This document shows, in pieces, positions 58,050 to 64,000 of a stretch of DNA of 64,000 nt. Origin of the DNA: RGIG3009 sp045596745. Lineage in GTDB: Bacteria; Bacillota; Clostridia; Oscillospirales; Acutalibacteraceae. Made by a program: the position numbers and the translations under genes. The stretch spans positions 7,981 through 71,980 of the forward strand of contig JAZODA010000065.1 in NCBI GenBank assembly GCA_045596745.1, given 5' to 3'. The notes beneath the pieces were generated by a model that made no database searches, was not told the origin of the DNA, and worked only from the letters and a program-made list of their open reading frames with translations. Each line of letters begins with the position of its first letter. The first letter of the stretch is position 1.

Positions 58050-59044
58050 CGTTGCGTAAAGGATTGGCGCTGGTTTTGGTTGCGGTTTTGTGTTTTTGCG
58101 CTACCGGTTGTAACCAGACCTTGATTTCGCCTACCGTAACCACGACCGCCACGGTCACCACGACCACGGGGGCGTCTACGACTACGACGACCACGACCAC
58201 GGCGGCGACTACGACTACAACGACGACCGGCACGCAGACCGACGAGGATGAAAAAGATCCCGCGGATACGCAGGAAGGCAACGGCGTCGGAACGGCTTAT
58301 CCCAAAAAAGAGGTTGGTTTCCAGCTGGAAAAACCCGCTGTGGGTGAGGAGATTGTAATTCTGCACACCACCAAGGGCAATATTTCCATCCGTCTGTTCC
58401 CCGAAGCCGCGCCCAAAGCGGTGGAGAACTTCGTGACCCACGCGAAAAACGGCTATTTTGACGGTCAGACGTTCTACTGCGTTATCAATGACTTCCTTAT
58501 TCAGGCGGGCGACCCGACCGGCGACGGCAACAGCGGTGAAAGCATCTGGGGCAAACCGTTTGAAGACGAGTTTGACCAGAAATTGCTGAACCTGAATGGT
58601 GCTGTGTCGATGGCCGGCAACGATGTGGATGACAACAAGAGCCAGTTCTTCATCAACCAGTGTGACCCCGAGGGCTTCGGCAAACGTGAAACCTATTCGC
58701 CCGAGTACCGCGAAAAGGTTGCCAAAGAGTTGTGGGACGATATGGTGGAAGCCTACGGCGAAGAACAGGTCAAACAGGTGTATCCCACTTGGCAAGACAT
58801 CATCACCGACAAATATATCTACGAGTGGATTCCGGACGAGGTGTGGGAGCTGTACGAAAAGAACGGCGGCAACATTCACCTTGACGGTGCGTTCCGCAAA
58901 GAAGGCGGCCGCACGGTGTTCGGTCAGGTGTTCGAGGGTATGGACGTTGTGAAAACTATCGGTTCGGTTGTTACCGACAGCAACTACAAGCCCAGCGTGG
59001 ACGTCGTGATTAAAAGCGCGGAAGTCACCACCTATAAAGGCTGA
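58046..59044 (+). CDS. Cyclophilin-type peptidyl-prolyl isomerase lipoprotein
   Basis: A 332-residue extracellular foldase. The signal ends in CATGC (Cys about residue 22). A Thr-rich linker (about 30-75) leads to a cyclophilin domain in which FYCVINDFLIQAGDPTGDG replaces the usual His-Arg pair (FHR) with Tyr-Cys, so the catalytic arginine is lost. GAVSMAGNDVDDNKSQFFIN and VFGQVFEGMDVVKTI are kept. An insert of about 60 residues (FGKRETYSPEYREKVAKELW) separates the last strands. Weak activity or a chaperone-only role is possible. Confidence 0.9.
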   Translation: MTLRKGLALVLVAVLCFCATGCNQTLISPTVTTTATVTTTTGASTTTTTTTTAATTTTTTTGTQTDEDEKDPADTQEGNGVGTAYPKKEVGFQLEKPAVGEEIVILHTTKGNISIRLFPEAAPKAVENFVTHAKNGYFDGQTFYCVINDFLIQAGDPTGDGNSGESIWGKPFEDEFDQKLLNLNGAVSMAGNDVDDNKSQFFINQCDPEGFGKRETYSPEYREKVAKELWDDMVEAYGEEQVKQVYPTWQDIITDKYIYEWIPDEVWELYEKNGGNIHLDGAFRKEGGRTVFGQVFEGMDVVKTIGSVVTDSNYKPSVDVVIKSAEVTTYKG

Positions 59045-59054
59045 TGTAAAACAA

Positions 59055-59094
59055 AAAGCGTACGATGCAAATTGCATCGGGCGCTTTCGTTTTG
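59055..59094 (+). terminator. Intrinsic terminator after the cyclophilins
   Basis: AAAGCG-TA-CGATGCAA pairs with TTGCATCG-GG-CGCTTT, then CGTTTT. Confidence 0.7.
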
Positions 59095-59097
59095 TTG

Positions 59098-59925
59098 TTA
59101 TTTCAGCAGCGCTTCCACAGCGTCCACGGCGGGCGCGATTTCCTCGCACACCACGCGTTCAATATCGCCGGAATCGCACAGGTGCGACACAGACGCATCG
59201 ATAGGCAGTTTGGCGAGCAGAGCCACATCCATACGGCGGGCGGCTTCGTCCAGACCGTTTTCCTCGCCGAACAGCGAGATGCGCTTGCCGCAATCGGGGC
59301 AGGCGAGGTAGCTCATATTCTCCACCAGACCGACCACCGGGATGTTCAGCATATCCGCCATCGTCTTGGCCTTGCCAACCACCATCTGCACCAGCGACTG
59401 GGGCGTGGAAACCACCACGGTCGCATCCACCGGCAACGACTGATACACCGTCAGCGGGATATCGCCGGTTCCGGGAGGCATATCGATGAACAGCACGTCC
59501 AAATCGCCCCAGACCACGTCGGTCCAGAACTGAGTAACTGCGCCGGCAAGCACCGGACCGCGCCACACGACAGGCTGGTTTTCGTCCTCAAGCAGCAGGT
59601 TGATGGACATAATCTTAATGCCCATATGCGTCTCCGCAGGCAGAATACCGATTTCGGAGCCCTGCGCTTTTTGCGTGATACCGAACGCGCGGGGGATGGA
59701 AGGACCGGTGATATCGGCATCCAGTACGCCGACTTTATAGCCGCGGCGAGCCATCATAACTGCGAGCAGACAGGTGACGGAAGATTTGCCGACACCGCCC
59801 TTGCCGCTGCTGACAGCAACCACCTTTTTGATGCTGCTGAATTCGTTGGTTTTTGCGTGCAGATCCTGTTTTTTCTCGCCGCATTTCTGCGAGCAGGAAC
59901 CGCAATCGTGGGTGCATTCGCTCAT
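59098..59925 (-). CDS. Mrp/NBP35-family P-loop ATPase
   Basis: A 275-residue iron-sulfur carrier of the Mrp/ApbC/Nbp35 type. Cysteines in MSECTHDCGSCSQKCGEK may hold a cluster; SSGKGGVGKSSVT is the deviant Walker A; VLFIDMPPGTGD is the switch II; ACPDCGKR carries the CxxC that bridges clusters in the dimer. Works in Fe-S cluster transfer. Single-gene unit. Confidence 0.93.
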   Translation of the reverse strand: MSECTHDCGSCSQKCGEKKQDLHAKTNEFSSIKKVVAVSSGKGGVGKSSVTCLLAVMMARRGYKVGVLDADITGPSIPRAFGITQKAQGSEIGILPAETHMGIKIMSINLLLEDENQPVVWRGPVLAGAVTQFWTDVVWGDLDVLFIDMPPGTGDIPLTVYQSLPVDATVVVSTPQSLVQMVVGKAKTMADMLNIPVVGLVENMSYLACPDCGKRISLFGEENGLDEAARRMDVALLAKLPIDASVSHLCDSGDIERVVCEEIAPAVDAVEALLK

Positions 59926-59948
59926 AATTGATTCCTCCTGTGACAGAT

Positions 59949-59978
59949 TAAAAACGGGGCCCGTTACACGGACCCCGC
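59949..59978 (-). terminator. Terminator of the sugar transferase gene
   Basis: On minus, GGGGTCCG, TGTAA, CGGGCCCC, then GTTTTTAAT. Confidence 0.75.
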
Positions 59979-60006
59979 TGCAATACAGAGTGTACGGTCG
60001 CGCCGA

Positions 60007-60690
60007 TCAAGCGGAGCGGCTGACCTTGTTTTGCGACGGTGCGGTGATGCTTTTGTTGGCGCCTTCCACGATGCCCTCGGAGACGACGACCTGTTTTGCA
60101 GTTTTGAACAGGATGGCCATATCGCTCTTGAAGGAATACGTTTTGGCATACTGGGCATCGAAGCGAGCCTTGTCGCGGATGGTAACGGTGTCGCGACCGC
60201 TGACCTGAGCCAGACCGGTGATACCGGGGCGGACACGGTCGGCGCCGTTGCGATGGCGCAGACGCAGCAGACCGGTTTCGGTGAGAACCACCGGACGCGG
60301 ACCGACGAAGCTCATATCGCCTTTCAGCACATTGAAGAGCTGCGGCAGTTCGTCCAGGCTGGTCTTGCGGATAAATTTACCAACGCGGGAAATATATTTC
60401 TCGGCGTTTTCCAGCTTGTGAGTGGCAACGTTGGCAGGAGCCTGCGCACTCATGCTGCGGAACTTGTAAATTTTAAAAGGAACACTGTAGCGACCCATAC
60501 GTTCCTGCACAAAGAAGGGAGAACCCTTCGTGTCGATTGCAACGATCAGGGCAACCACCAGCATAACGGGGGAGAGGGCAATGATCATTACGAAAGAGAA
60601 GACGATGTCGAGAAACCGTTTCAACGAGGAATAGGCATTGTCGGCCTTGCTGCTGTAGGACTGCGAAGACAGAGCAACTACCTCACGCAT
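60007..60690 (-). CDS. Bacterial sugar transferase (undecaprenyl-phosphate type)
   Basis: A 227-residue monotopic glycosyl-1-phosphate transferase (PglC/WbaP/WcaJ catalytic family). One hydrophobic segment (about 22-45, FSFVMIIALSPVMLVVALIV) is followed by PFFVQERMGRYSVPFKIYKF, KTSLDELPQLFNVLKGDMSF and GPRPVVLTETGLL. It loads a sugar phosphate on the lipid carrier to begin exopolysaccharide or glycan synthesis. AGGAGG is 9 bases before the ATG. It stands alone, without glycosyltransferases nearby. Confidence 0.92.
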   Translation of the reverse strand: MREVVALSSQSYSSKADNAYSSLKRFLDIVFSFVMIIALSPVMLVVALIVAIDTKGSPFFVQERMGRYSVPFKIYKFRSMSAQAPANVATHKLENAEKYISRVGKFIRKTSLDELPQLFNVLKGDMSFVGPRPVVLTETGLLRLRHRNGADRVRPGITGLAQVSGRDTVTIRDKARFDAQYAKTYSFKSDMAILFKTAKQVVVSEGIVEGANKSITAPSQNKVSRSA

Positions 60691-60774
60691 AACGGATTTC
60701 CTCCTTCCTTACCGATAAAAGGCTTTAAAAGCCGGTCTTGTGAGTGTTACGGCTACATCTCTCGTAGCAATCGC

Positions 60775-60803
60775 ATTGTACCATTCTGCGGGCAAAAAAT
60801 CAA
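60775..60803 (-). promoter_or_regulatory. Promoter of the sugar transferase gene
   Basis: On minus, TTGATT (60803-60798) and TACAAT (60780-60775) with a 17-base spacer; a leader of about 80 bases contains GGCTTTTAAAGCC. Confidence 0.7.
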
Positions 60804-61134
60804 GTCCTTTTCCGTGCCGTGCGCGAAAGACTGGTTGCACCTCTACATTTTGACGAAAAACGGCGTTTGCTTTTGTGGAAATCGACCAAAAAAGTGCACC
60901 TTTCCGAGCAGTAAGCAACGCTTAAAAAATTCCAAAAAAAGGAAAAATAGGCAAAGAAACCCCGAAAGCACGTCAAAAGGCGGCACAAAAGGGGGTCTAC
61001 AGGGATATACTAACCTGAAAAATACGAAAAAACACGCCGATCACGGCGGTTGGTCGGTGGAGGTTGTTGGGGTTTTTGACAAATTTCACAATATATGACG
61101 ACGGGTAAAAACCGATGGGAACACAAGCGGTTTG
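60804..61134. other. Gene-free stretch between divergent units
   Basis: About 330 bases without a supported gene. It is A-rich on plus (60900-60990) and holds a short CGCCG-ATCA-CGGCG hairpin near 61037; no riboswitch or operator pattern was recognised. Confidence 0.6.
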
Positions 61135-61164
61135 TTGTCATACTATGAAACAGGCACATACTGT
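61135..61164 (+). promoter_or_regulatory. Possible promoter of the PRK06851-like gene
   Basis: TTGTCA (61135-61140) and TACTGT (61159-61164) with an 18-base spacer. Confidence 0.45.
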
Positions 61165-61186
61165 GCCACTGATAAGGAGGGGTACG

Positions 61187-62284
61187 ATGGTAAACGCGCC
61201 GATTCGATTCTTTTTGGGGGCGACCACACCGCGCGGCTTTGTCGGTTTTGCGAACGAGGTGTATTCTCCGCACGACGGCTGGCAGGCATATCTCATTAAA
61301 AGTGGGCCCGGTAGCGGAAAAGCCACCTTGATGCGTCGGGTTTACGAGGCGGTCACGGCACTGTCGGTCGAGGCGGAAGCCATCTTTTGTTCTTCCGACC
61401 CTGCGTCGCTCGACGGGGTGGTGTTTCCGCAACTGCGGATGTGTATTCTGGATGCCACCGCGCCGCACGTGGTTGAGCCGCAGTTTTGGGGCGCGGTGGA
61501 GCAGATTGTGCCGCTGGCGGTGTGTGTCGACGAAAATGCATTGCACGAAAACGCCGCGGCGATTATGCAGGCGACCGAGGAGAACCGTGAACTGCACGGT
61601 CGGGTGCGTAAATACATCCACGCCGCAGGGGCGTTGCTGAAAGAAAATCGGCGTTTCGAAGAAGCCGTTATGGACAACGATAAGGTCTGCCGTCTGGCGG
61701 CGCGTGTGGCACAGCAGGAGCTTTTTGAGGGCGATGGTGGGCGACTGACACGGCGGTTTCTCAGCGCCATCACGCCGCAAGGGCCGATGGTGTTTTACGA
61801 AACGTTGCAGACGCTTTGCCCGCGTATTTATGTGATTGAGGATGATTGCGGCGCGGCGGCGTCCCTGTTTTTGTCCGAAATCGAACAGCACGCCGAGCGG
61901 CTGGGACTCTCCGGTGTGGTATGCCCCTGTCCGCTGGCACCGGATGACGGGCCGGAGCATTTGCTCTTCCCCTCGTTGGGGGTAGGATTCACTACCTCCA
62001 ATACGTTCCACACGGCTGATTTCCCTGTGTATCGGCGCATCCACGCGACTCGTTTTGCGCCCGCGGAACGGTTGCGCGAGAAACGGCAGACACTGCAATT
62101 TAACCGTCGCGCGGCGCGAGAGTTGCTGGCGCAAGCACAACAACTGGCGGCACAAGCTAAAACGGTGCATGACCGTATGGAGGCATACAGCATCGCGGCG
62201 ATGGATTGGGAGCGCGCCGAAGCGATGGGCGCAGCAGTGGTGGAACGGTTCGTCGCGGCGGCAAAACGGTTTCTCGCGCGGTGA
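61187..62284 (+). CDS. PRK06851-like P-loop ATPase of unknown function
   Basis: A 365-residue protein. GPGSGKATL (40-48) is Walker A, preceded by RFFLGATTPRGFVGFANEVY, as in the PRK06851 group found in Clostridia and other spore-formers. The serine or threonine usual after GK in this group is alanine (A46), followed by T47. The middle half is helical (AAAIMQATEENRELHGRVRK), and FPSLGVGFTTSNTFH marks the C-terminal part. AAGGAGG precedes the ATG at 61187. Role unknown. Confidence 0.75.
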   Translation: MVNAPIRFFLGATTPRGFVGFANEVYSPHDGWQAYLIKSGPGSGKATLMRRVYEAVTALSVEAEAIFCSSDPASLDGVVFPQLRMCILDATAPHVVEPQFWGAVEQIVPLAVCVDENALHENAAAIMQATEENRELHGRVRKYIHAAGALLKENRRFEEAVMDNDKVCRLAARVAQQELFEGDGGRLTRRFLSAITPQGPMVFYETLQTLCPRIYVIEDDCGAAASLFLSEIEQHAERLGLSGVVCPCPLAPDDGPEHLLFPSLGVGFTTSNTFHTADFPVYRRIHATRFAPAERLREKRQTLQFNRRAARELLAQAQQLAAQAKTVHDRMEAYSIAAMDWERAEAMGAAVVERFVAAAKRFLAR

Positions 62285-62329
62285 GAATGCCACTCTACAC
62301 TCGCGAGAGCGCGTGATTTTCAGGGTGGA

Positions 62330-62358
62330 TTGACTCTCTCGCCCTTGTATCGTACACT
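62330..62358 (+). promoter_or_regulatory. Promoter of the hemolysin III gene
   Basis: TTGACT (62330-62335) and TACACT (62353-62358) with a 17-base spacer. Confidence 0.8.
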
Positions 62359-62383
62359 GGTGGCAACAAAAAACAGGAGCGTG

Positions 62384-63061
62384 ATGGCGATGACACGAAC
62401 ACGGCTGCGGGATCGGTTGCTGCCGCTGTACAGCGGTGGGGAAGAGCGGTTTCACATGATTTCCCATATTGTCGGCGGCGGACTTGGTGTGGTGGCGCTG
62501 ATATTGTGCGTAGTGAAAGCGGCGCTTGACGGAAACGGTTACGGCGTGGTCGGCGGTGCAATTTACGGTGCGGCGCTGATTACGTTGTACACGATGTCCA
62601 GCCTGTATCACGGCTTGCGGCACCCAACCGCCAAACGGGTGTTTCAGGTGTTGGATCATTGCACCATCTATTTTCTCATCGGGGGCACCTATACCCCCAT
62701 CCTGTTTTGCGCCATCCGTCCGGTGTCGCCCGGATGGGCGTGGACGCTGTTCGGGCTTGTGTGGGGTCTGGCAGCGCTGGCGACGGTGTTCACTGCCATC
62801 GACCTCAAGCGCTATGCGGCGTTTTCTATGTGTTGTTACATCGGTATGGGGTGGTGTGTGCTGCTTGCGGCCGATACGGTAGTCCGCGCCGTAGCGGCAC
62901 CGGGGCTGTGGTTGCTTGTCGGCGGTGGTGTGGCGTACACGATAGGCGCGGTGCTGTACGGTCTTGGCAAAAAGCGGCGGTATATGCACGCTTTGTTCCA
63001 CCTCTTCGTCCTGTTCGCAGGCTTGCTGCATTTCCTGTGTATCTATATATATGTATTATAA
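62384..63061 (+). CDS. Hemolysin III (YqfA/PAQR-like) family membrane protein
   Basis: A 225-residue seven-helix membrane protein. HMISHIVGGGLGVVAL, MSSLYHGLRH, VLDHCTIYFLIGGTYTP and HALFHLFVLFAGLLHF carry the conserved histidines of the family's metal site. Related to PAQR receptors; in bacteria it affects membrane homeostasis. ATG at 62384 or 62390 (AGGAG is 4 or 10 bases upstream). Longer frames pass through the promoter. Confidence 0.88.
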   Translation: MAMTRTRLRDRLLPLYSGGEERFHMISHIVGGGLGVVALILCVVKAALDGNGYGVVGGAIYGAALITLYTMSSLYHGLRHPTAKRVFQVLDHCTIYFLIGGTYTPILFCAIRPVSPGWAWTLFGLVWGLAALATVFTAIDLKRYAAFSMCCYIGMGWCVLLAADTVVRAVAAPGLWLLVGGGVAYTIGAVLYGLGKKRRYMHALFHLFVLFAGLLHFLCIYIYVL

Positions 63062-63097
63062 CAATATACTTACTGCAAGAAGGCCCGTTTGGGAAAG

Positions 63098-63127
63098 AAA
63101 AAAGCACCGCTGTTGCGGTGCTTTTTT
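63098..63127. terminator. Intrinsic terminator, first of a tandem pair
   Basis: AAAAAAGCACCGC, TGTT, GCGGTGCTTTTTT. Bidirectional by composition. Confidence 0.9.
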
Positions 63128-63161
63128 GGTGGACCGTAGAAGTTGTCGGCTCTTTCGAAAC

Positions 63162-63194
63162 AAAAAGCCAACACCGATAGGTGTTGGCTTTTTT
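63162..63194. terminator. Intrinsic terminator, second of a tandem pair
   Basis: AAAAAGCCAACACC, GATA, GGTGTTGGCTTTTTT. Confidence 0.9.
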
Positions 63195-63227
63195 CTGAAG
63201 ACTCACCCTAATTTTGATACAAATGCA

Positions 63228-63253
63228 CCCCCTTTTAGGTTTAGGGGGTGCAA
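63228..63253 (-). terminator. Hairpin beyond the secreted-protein gene
   Basis: GCACCCCC and GGGGGTGC arms, 10-base loop; the T run on minus is weak. Confidence 0.5.
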
Positions 63254-63259
63254 AACCCA

Positions 63260-63800
63260 TCAGTTCAACTCTGCTTCGATACGCAGTAAGTATATTTGTC
63301 GTAACCAGTTTGGCTGTTTATCGAGTTCGGATTTTAATTTAGTAAGTGTTCGTTTTCCAACCCTTCTGTCTAAAATAGCAAACATCCTGATTAGAGGGTT
63401 ATTTGATTGGAGGTTTTCATGAATATCTTGGTGGCGATAATTCTCGAGGGCATTACAAAATTCTTCATCAGTATATTCCGTTCGATCAGTTACAGGATAT
63501 TTATCAAGTAATGACCAAAACTCTGCCCAATACTCGCCTATGCCACTTGGATTCTTATTACTCGTATATCCGTTATCAATAAAATAGGAGTTAACAGTTT
63601 CCCACGAAAAGCGTTTCACTTGTTTGCCATCGATACAAATCTCGAAGATGTGGCACCCGTCCATCCCAACATAAGAAGTGCATCCATCTCCGCTTTGATA
63701 TGCAGTCGTGTTTCCAGATGCCAACGCTTGCAGCGGTGTGATTGAAAGTATGATTGTTGCTGTCAAAAATAATGACAGTATTTTTTTTGAATTGCTTCAC
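63260..63800 (-). pseudogene. Secreted protein gene interrupted by a frameshift in an A8 tract
   Basis: The GTG at 63800 has GGGAG upstream and begins MKQFKK, but an A8 tract (63781-63788 on plus as T8) shifts the frame. Removing one A joins MKQFKK to ILSLFLTATIILSITP, giving a clean signal peptide (cut near ALAS) and a 178-residue protein. The mature part has four early cysteines (one in DGCTSY, one in DGCHIFEIC) and no recognised family. As written, translation from 63800 yields a 69-residue out-of-frame product, and the open remainder lacks a good start. The region is AT-richer than its neighbours, suggesting transfer. Sequencing error at the homopolymer cannot be excluded. Confidence 0.72.
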
Positions 63801-63883
63801 GTTTTATCTCTCCCGTCTTTCTTTCTTATATTCCTTGCAGAAGAGGCTTCTGTTTTTACCATATTTCCGCTTCTATTGCCATA

Positions 63884-64000
63884 TCAAGCATTCGGCTTTC
63901 CGGTTCCGCCGCAGGCATTGCAGTTTCCTGATCCACGACATCCCTGACAAGGGACGATTCCGGTTCCGCCACAGTTGCCATGCGTTATATGACCATTGCC
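63884..64000 (-). CDS. C-terminal end of a DnaJ-zinc-finger-like protein, 5' part outside window
   Basis: The frame enters at the window edge and ends at TGA (63886-63884). The last 38 residues hold CGGTG, CQGCRGSG and CNACGGTG, i.e. CxxCxGxG repeats as in the DnaJ zinc-binding domain and in small exported Firmicute proteins. Too little is present to name it. It lies 83 bases before the secreted-protein start on the same strand. Confidence 0.65.
   Translation of the reverse strand, partial: GNGHITHGNCGGTGIVPCQGCRGSGNCNACGGTGKPNA

Noticed and set aside
1..64000. tRNA, rRNA, tmRNA, transposase or integrase genes
   Set aside because: None recognised by eye on either strand; a covariance-model scan would settle the small RNAs.

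Overview
The window looks like chromosomal DNA of a GC-rich, spore-forming Clostridia-type Firmicute, probably Oscillospirales/Ruminococcaceae-like; that rank is an inference. Support: sporulation genes (spoVAE, yqfC, yqfD, ylbJ), the Firmicute block yqfC-yqfD-phoH-ybeY-era-yqzL-recO-mutS2, strong AGGAGG ribosome sites, Gram-positive lipoprotein signals, TPP and SAM-I riboswitches, Ig-like (Big_2) surface proteins, and many TTGACA-17-TATAAT promoters with a nearly constant 17-base spacer. No rRNA, tRNA, CRISPR array or transposase was seen.

Layout. 1-2000: end of a Big_2 surface protein, then thiT under a complete TPP riboswitch. 2-4.3 kb: CPBP protease, tadA, AraC regulator. 4.4-10.2 kb: hexuronate operon (uxaC, uxuA, a fructuronate reductase, a TIM-barrel isomerase, a Gfo/Idh dehydrogenase) and mscL. 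10.2-16.6 kb: orphan spoVAE, an aldose epimerase, SAM-I riboswitch with metK, rsmD-coaD-coiled coil, and a NifU-like scaffold with a GGGtGRT protein. 16.6-21.0 kb: a kinase/HTH/zinc-ribbon/lipoprotein module bracketed by near-identical direct repeats of about 140 bp. 21-41.7 kb: a glycan-uptake and surface locus with a GH16 enzyme, two solute-binding proteins, two CUT1 permease pairs without an ATPase, an NHL-TPR-Yip1 membrane protein, a DUF5696-like exported protein, a 1463-residue Ig/CBM protein, a 39-residue peptide and a 141-residue CBM-like protein. 41.7-45 kb (minus): a putative sensory [FeFe]-hydrogenase operon. 45-48 kb: serC-serA and a YdcF-like protein. 48-56.2 kb (minus): HAD, mutS2, recO, yqzL, era, ybeY, phoH, yqfD, yqfC. 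56.2-64 kb: ylbJ, two cyclophilins, an Mrp ATPase, a sugar transferase, a PRK06851-like ATPase, a hemolysin III homologue, a secreted protein broken at an A8 tract, and the end of a DnaJ-zinc-finger-like gene.

How the genes work together. The uxaC operon takes glucuronate-type acids to 2-keto-3-deoxygluconate, under a promoter that seems to need an activator, plausibly the AraC protein just upstream. The 22-41 kb locus looks like one glycan binding and import system in which the NHL-TPR-Yip1 and DUF5696 proteins are uncharacterised partners of the permeases. The hydrogenase-like operon keeps all four H-cluster cysteines but lacks the proton-relay cysteine and sits with an RsbW-like ATPase, two DRTGG proteins and a PHP phosphoesterase, so signalling is more likely than hydrogen turnover.

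The strongest leads for something undescribed are the repeat-bracketed kinase/HTH module, the two-permease-pair locus with its Yip1 and DUF5696 partners, and the putative H2-sensing operon.
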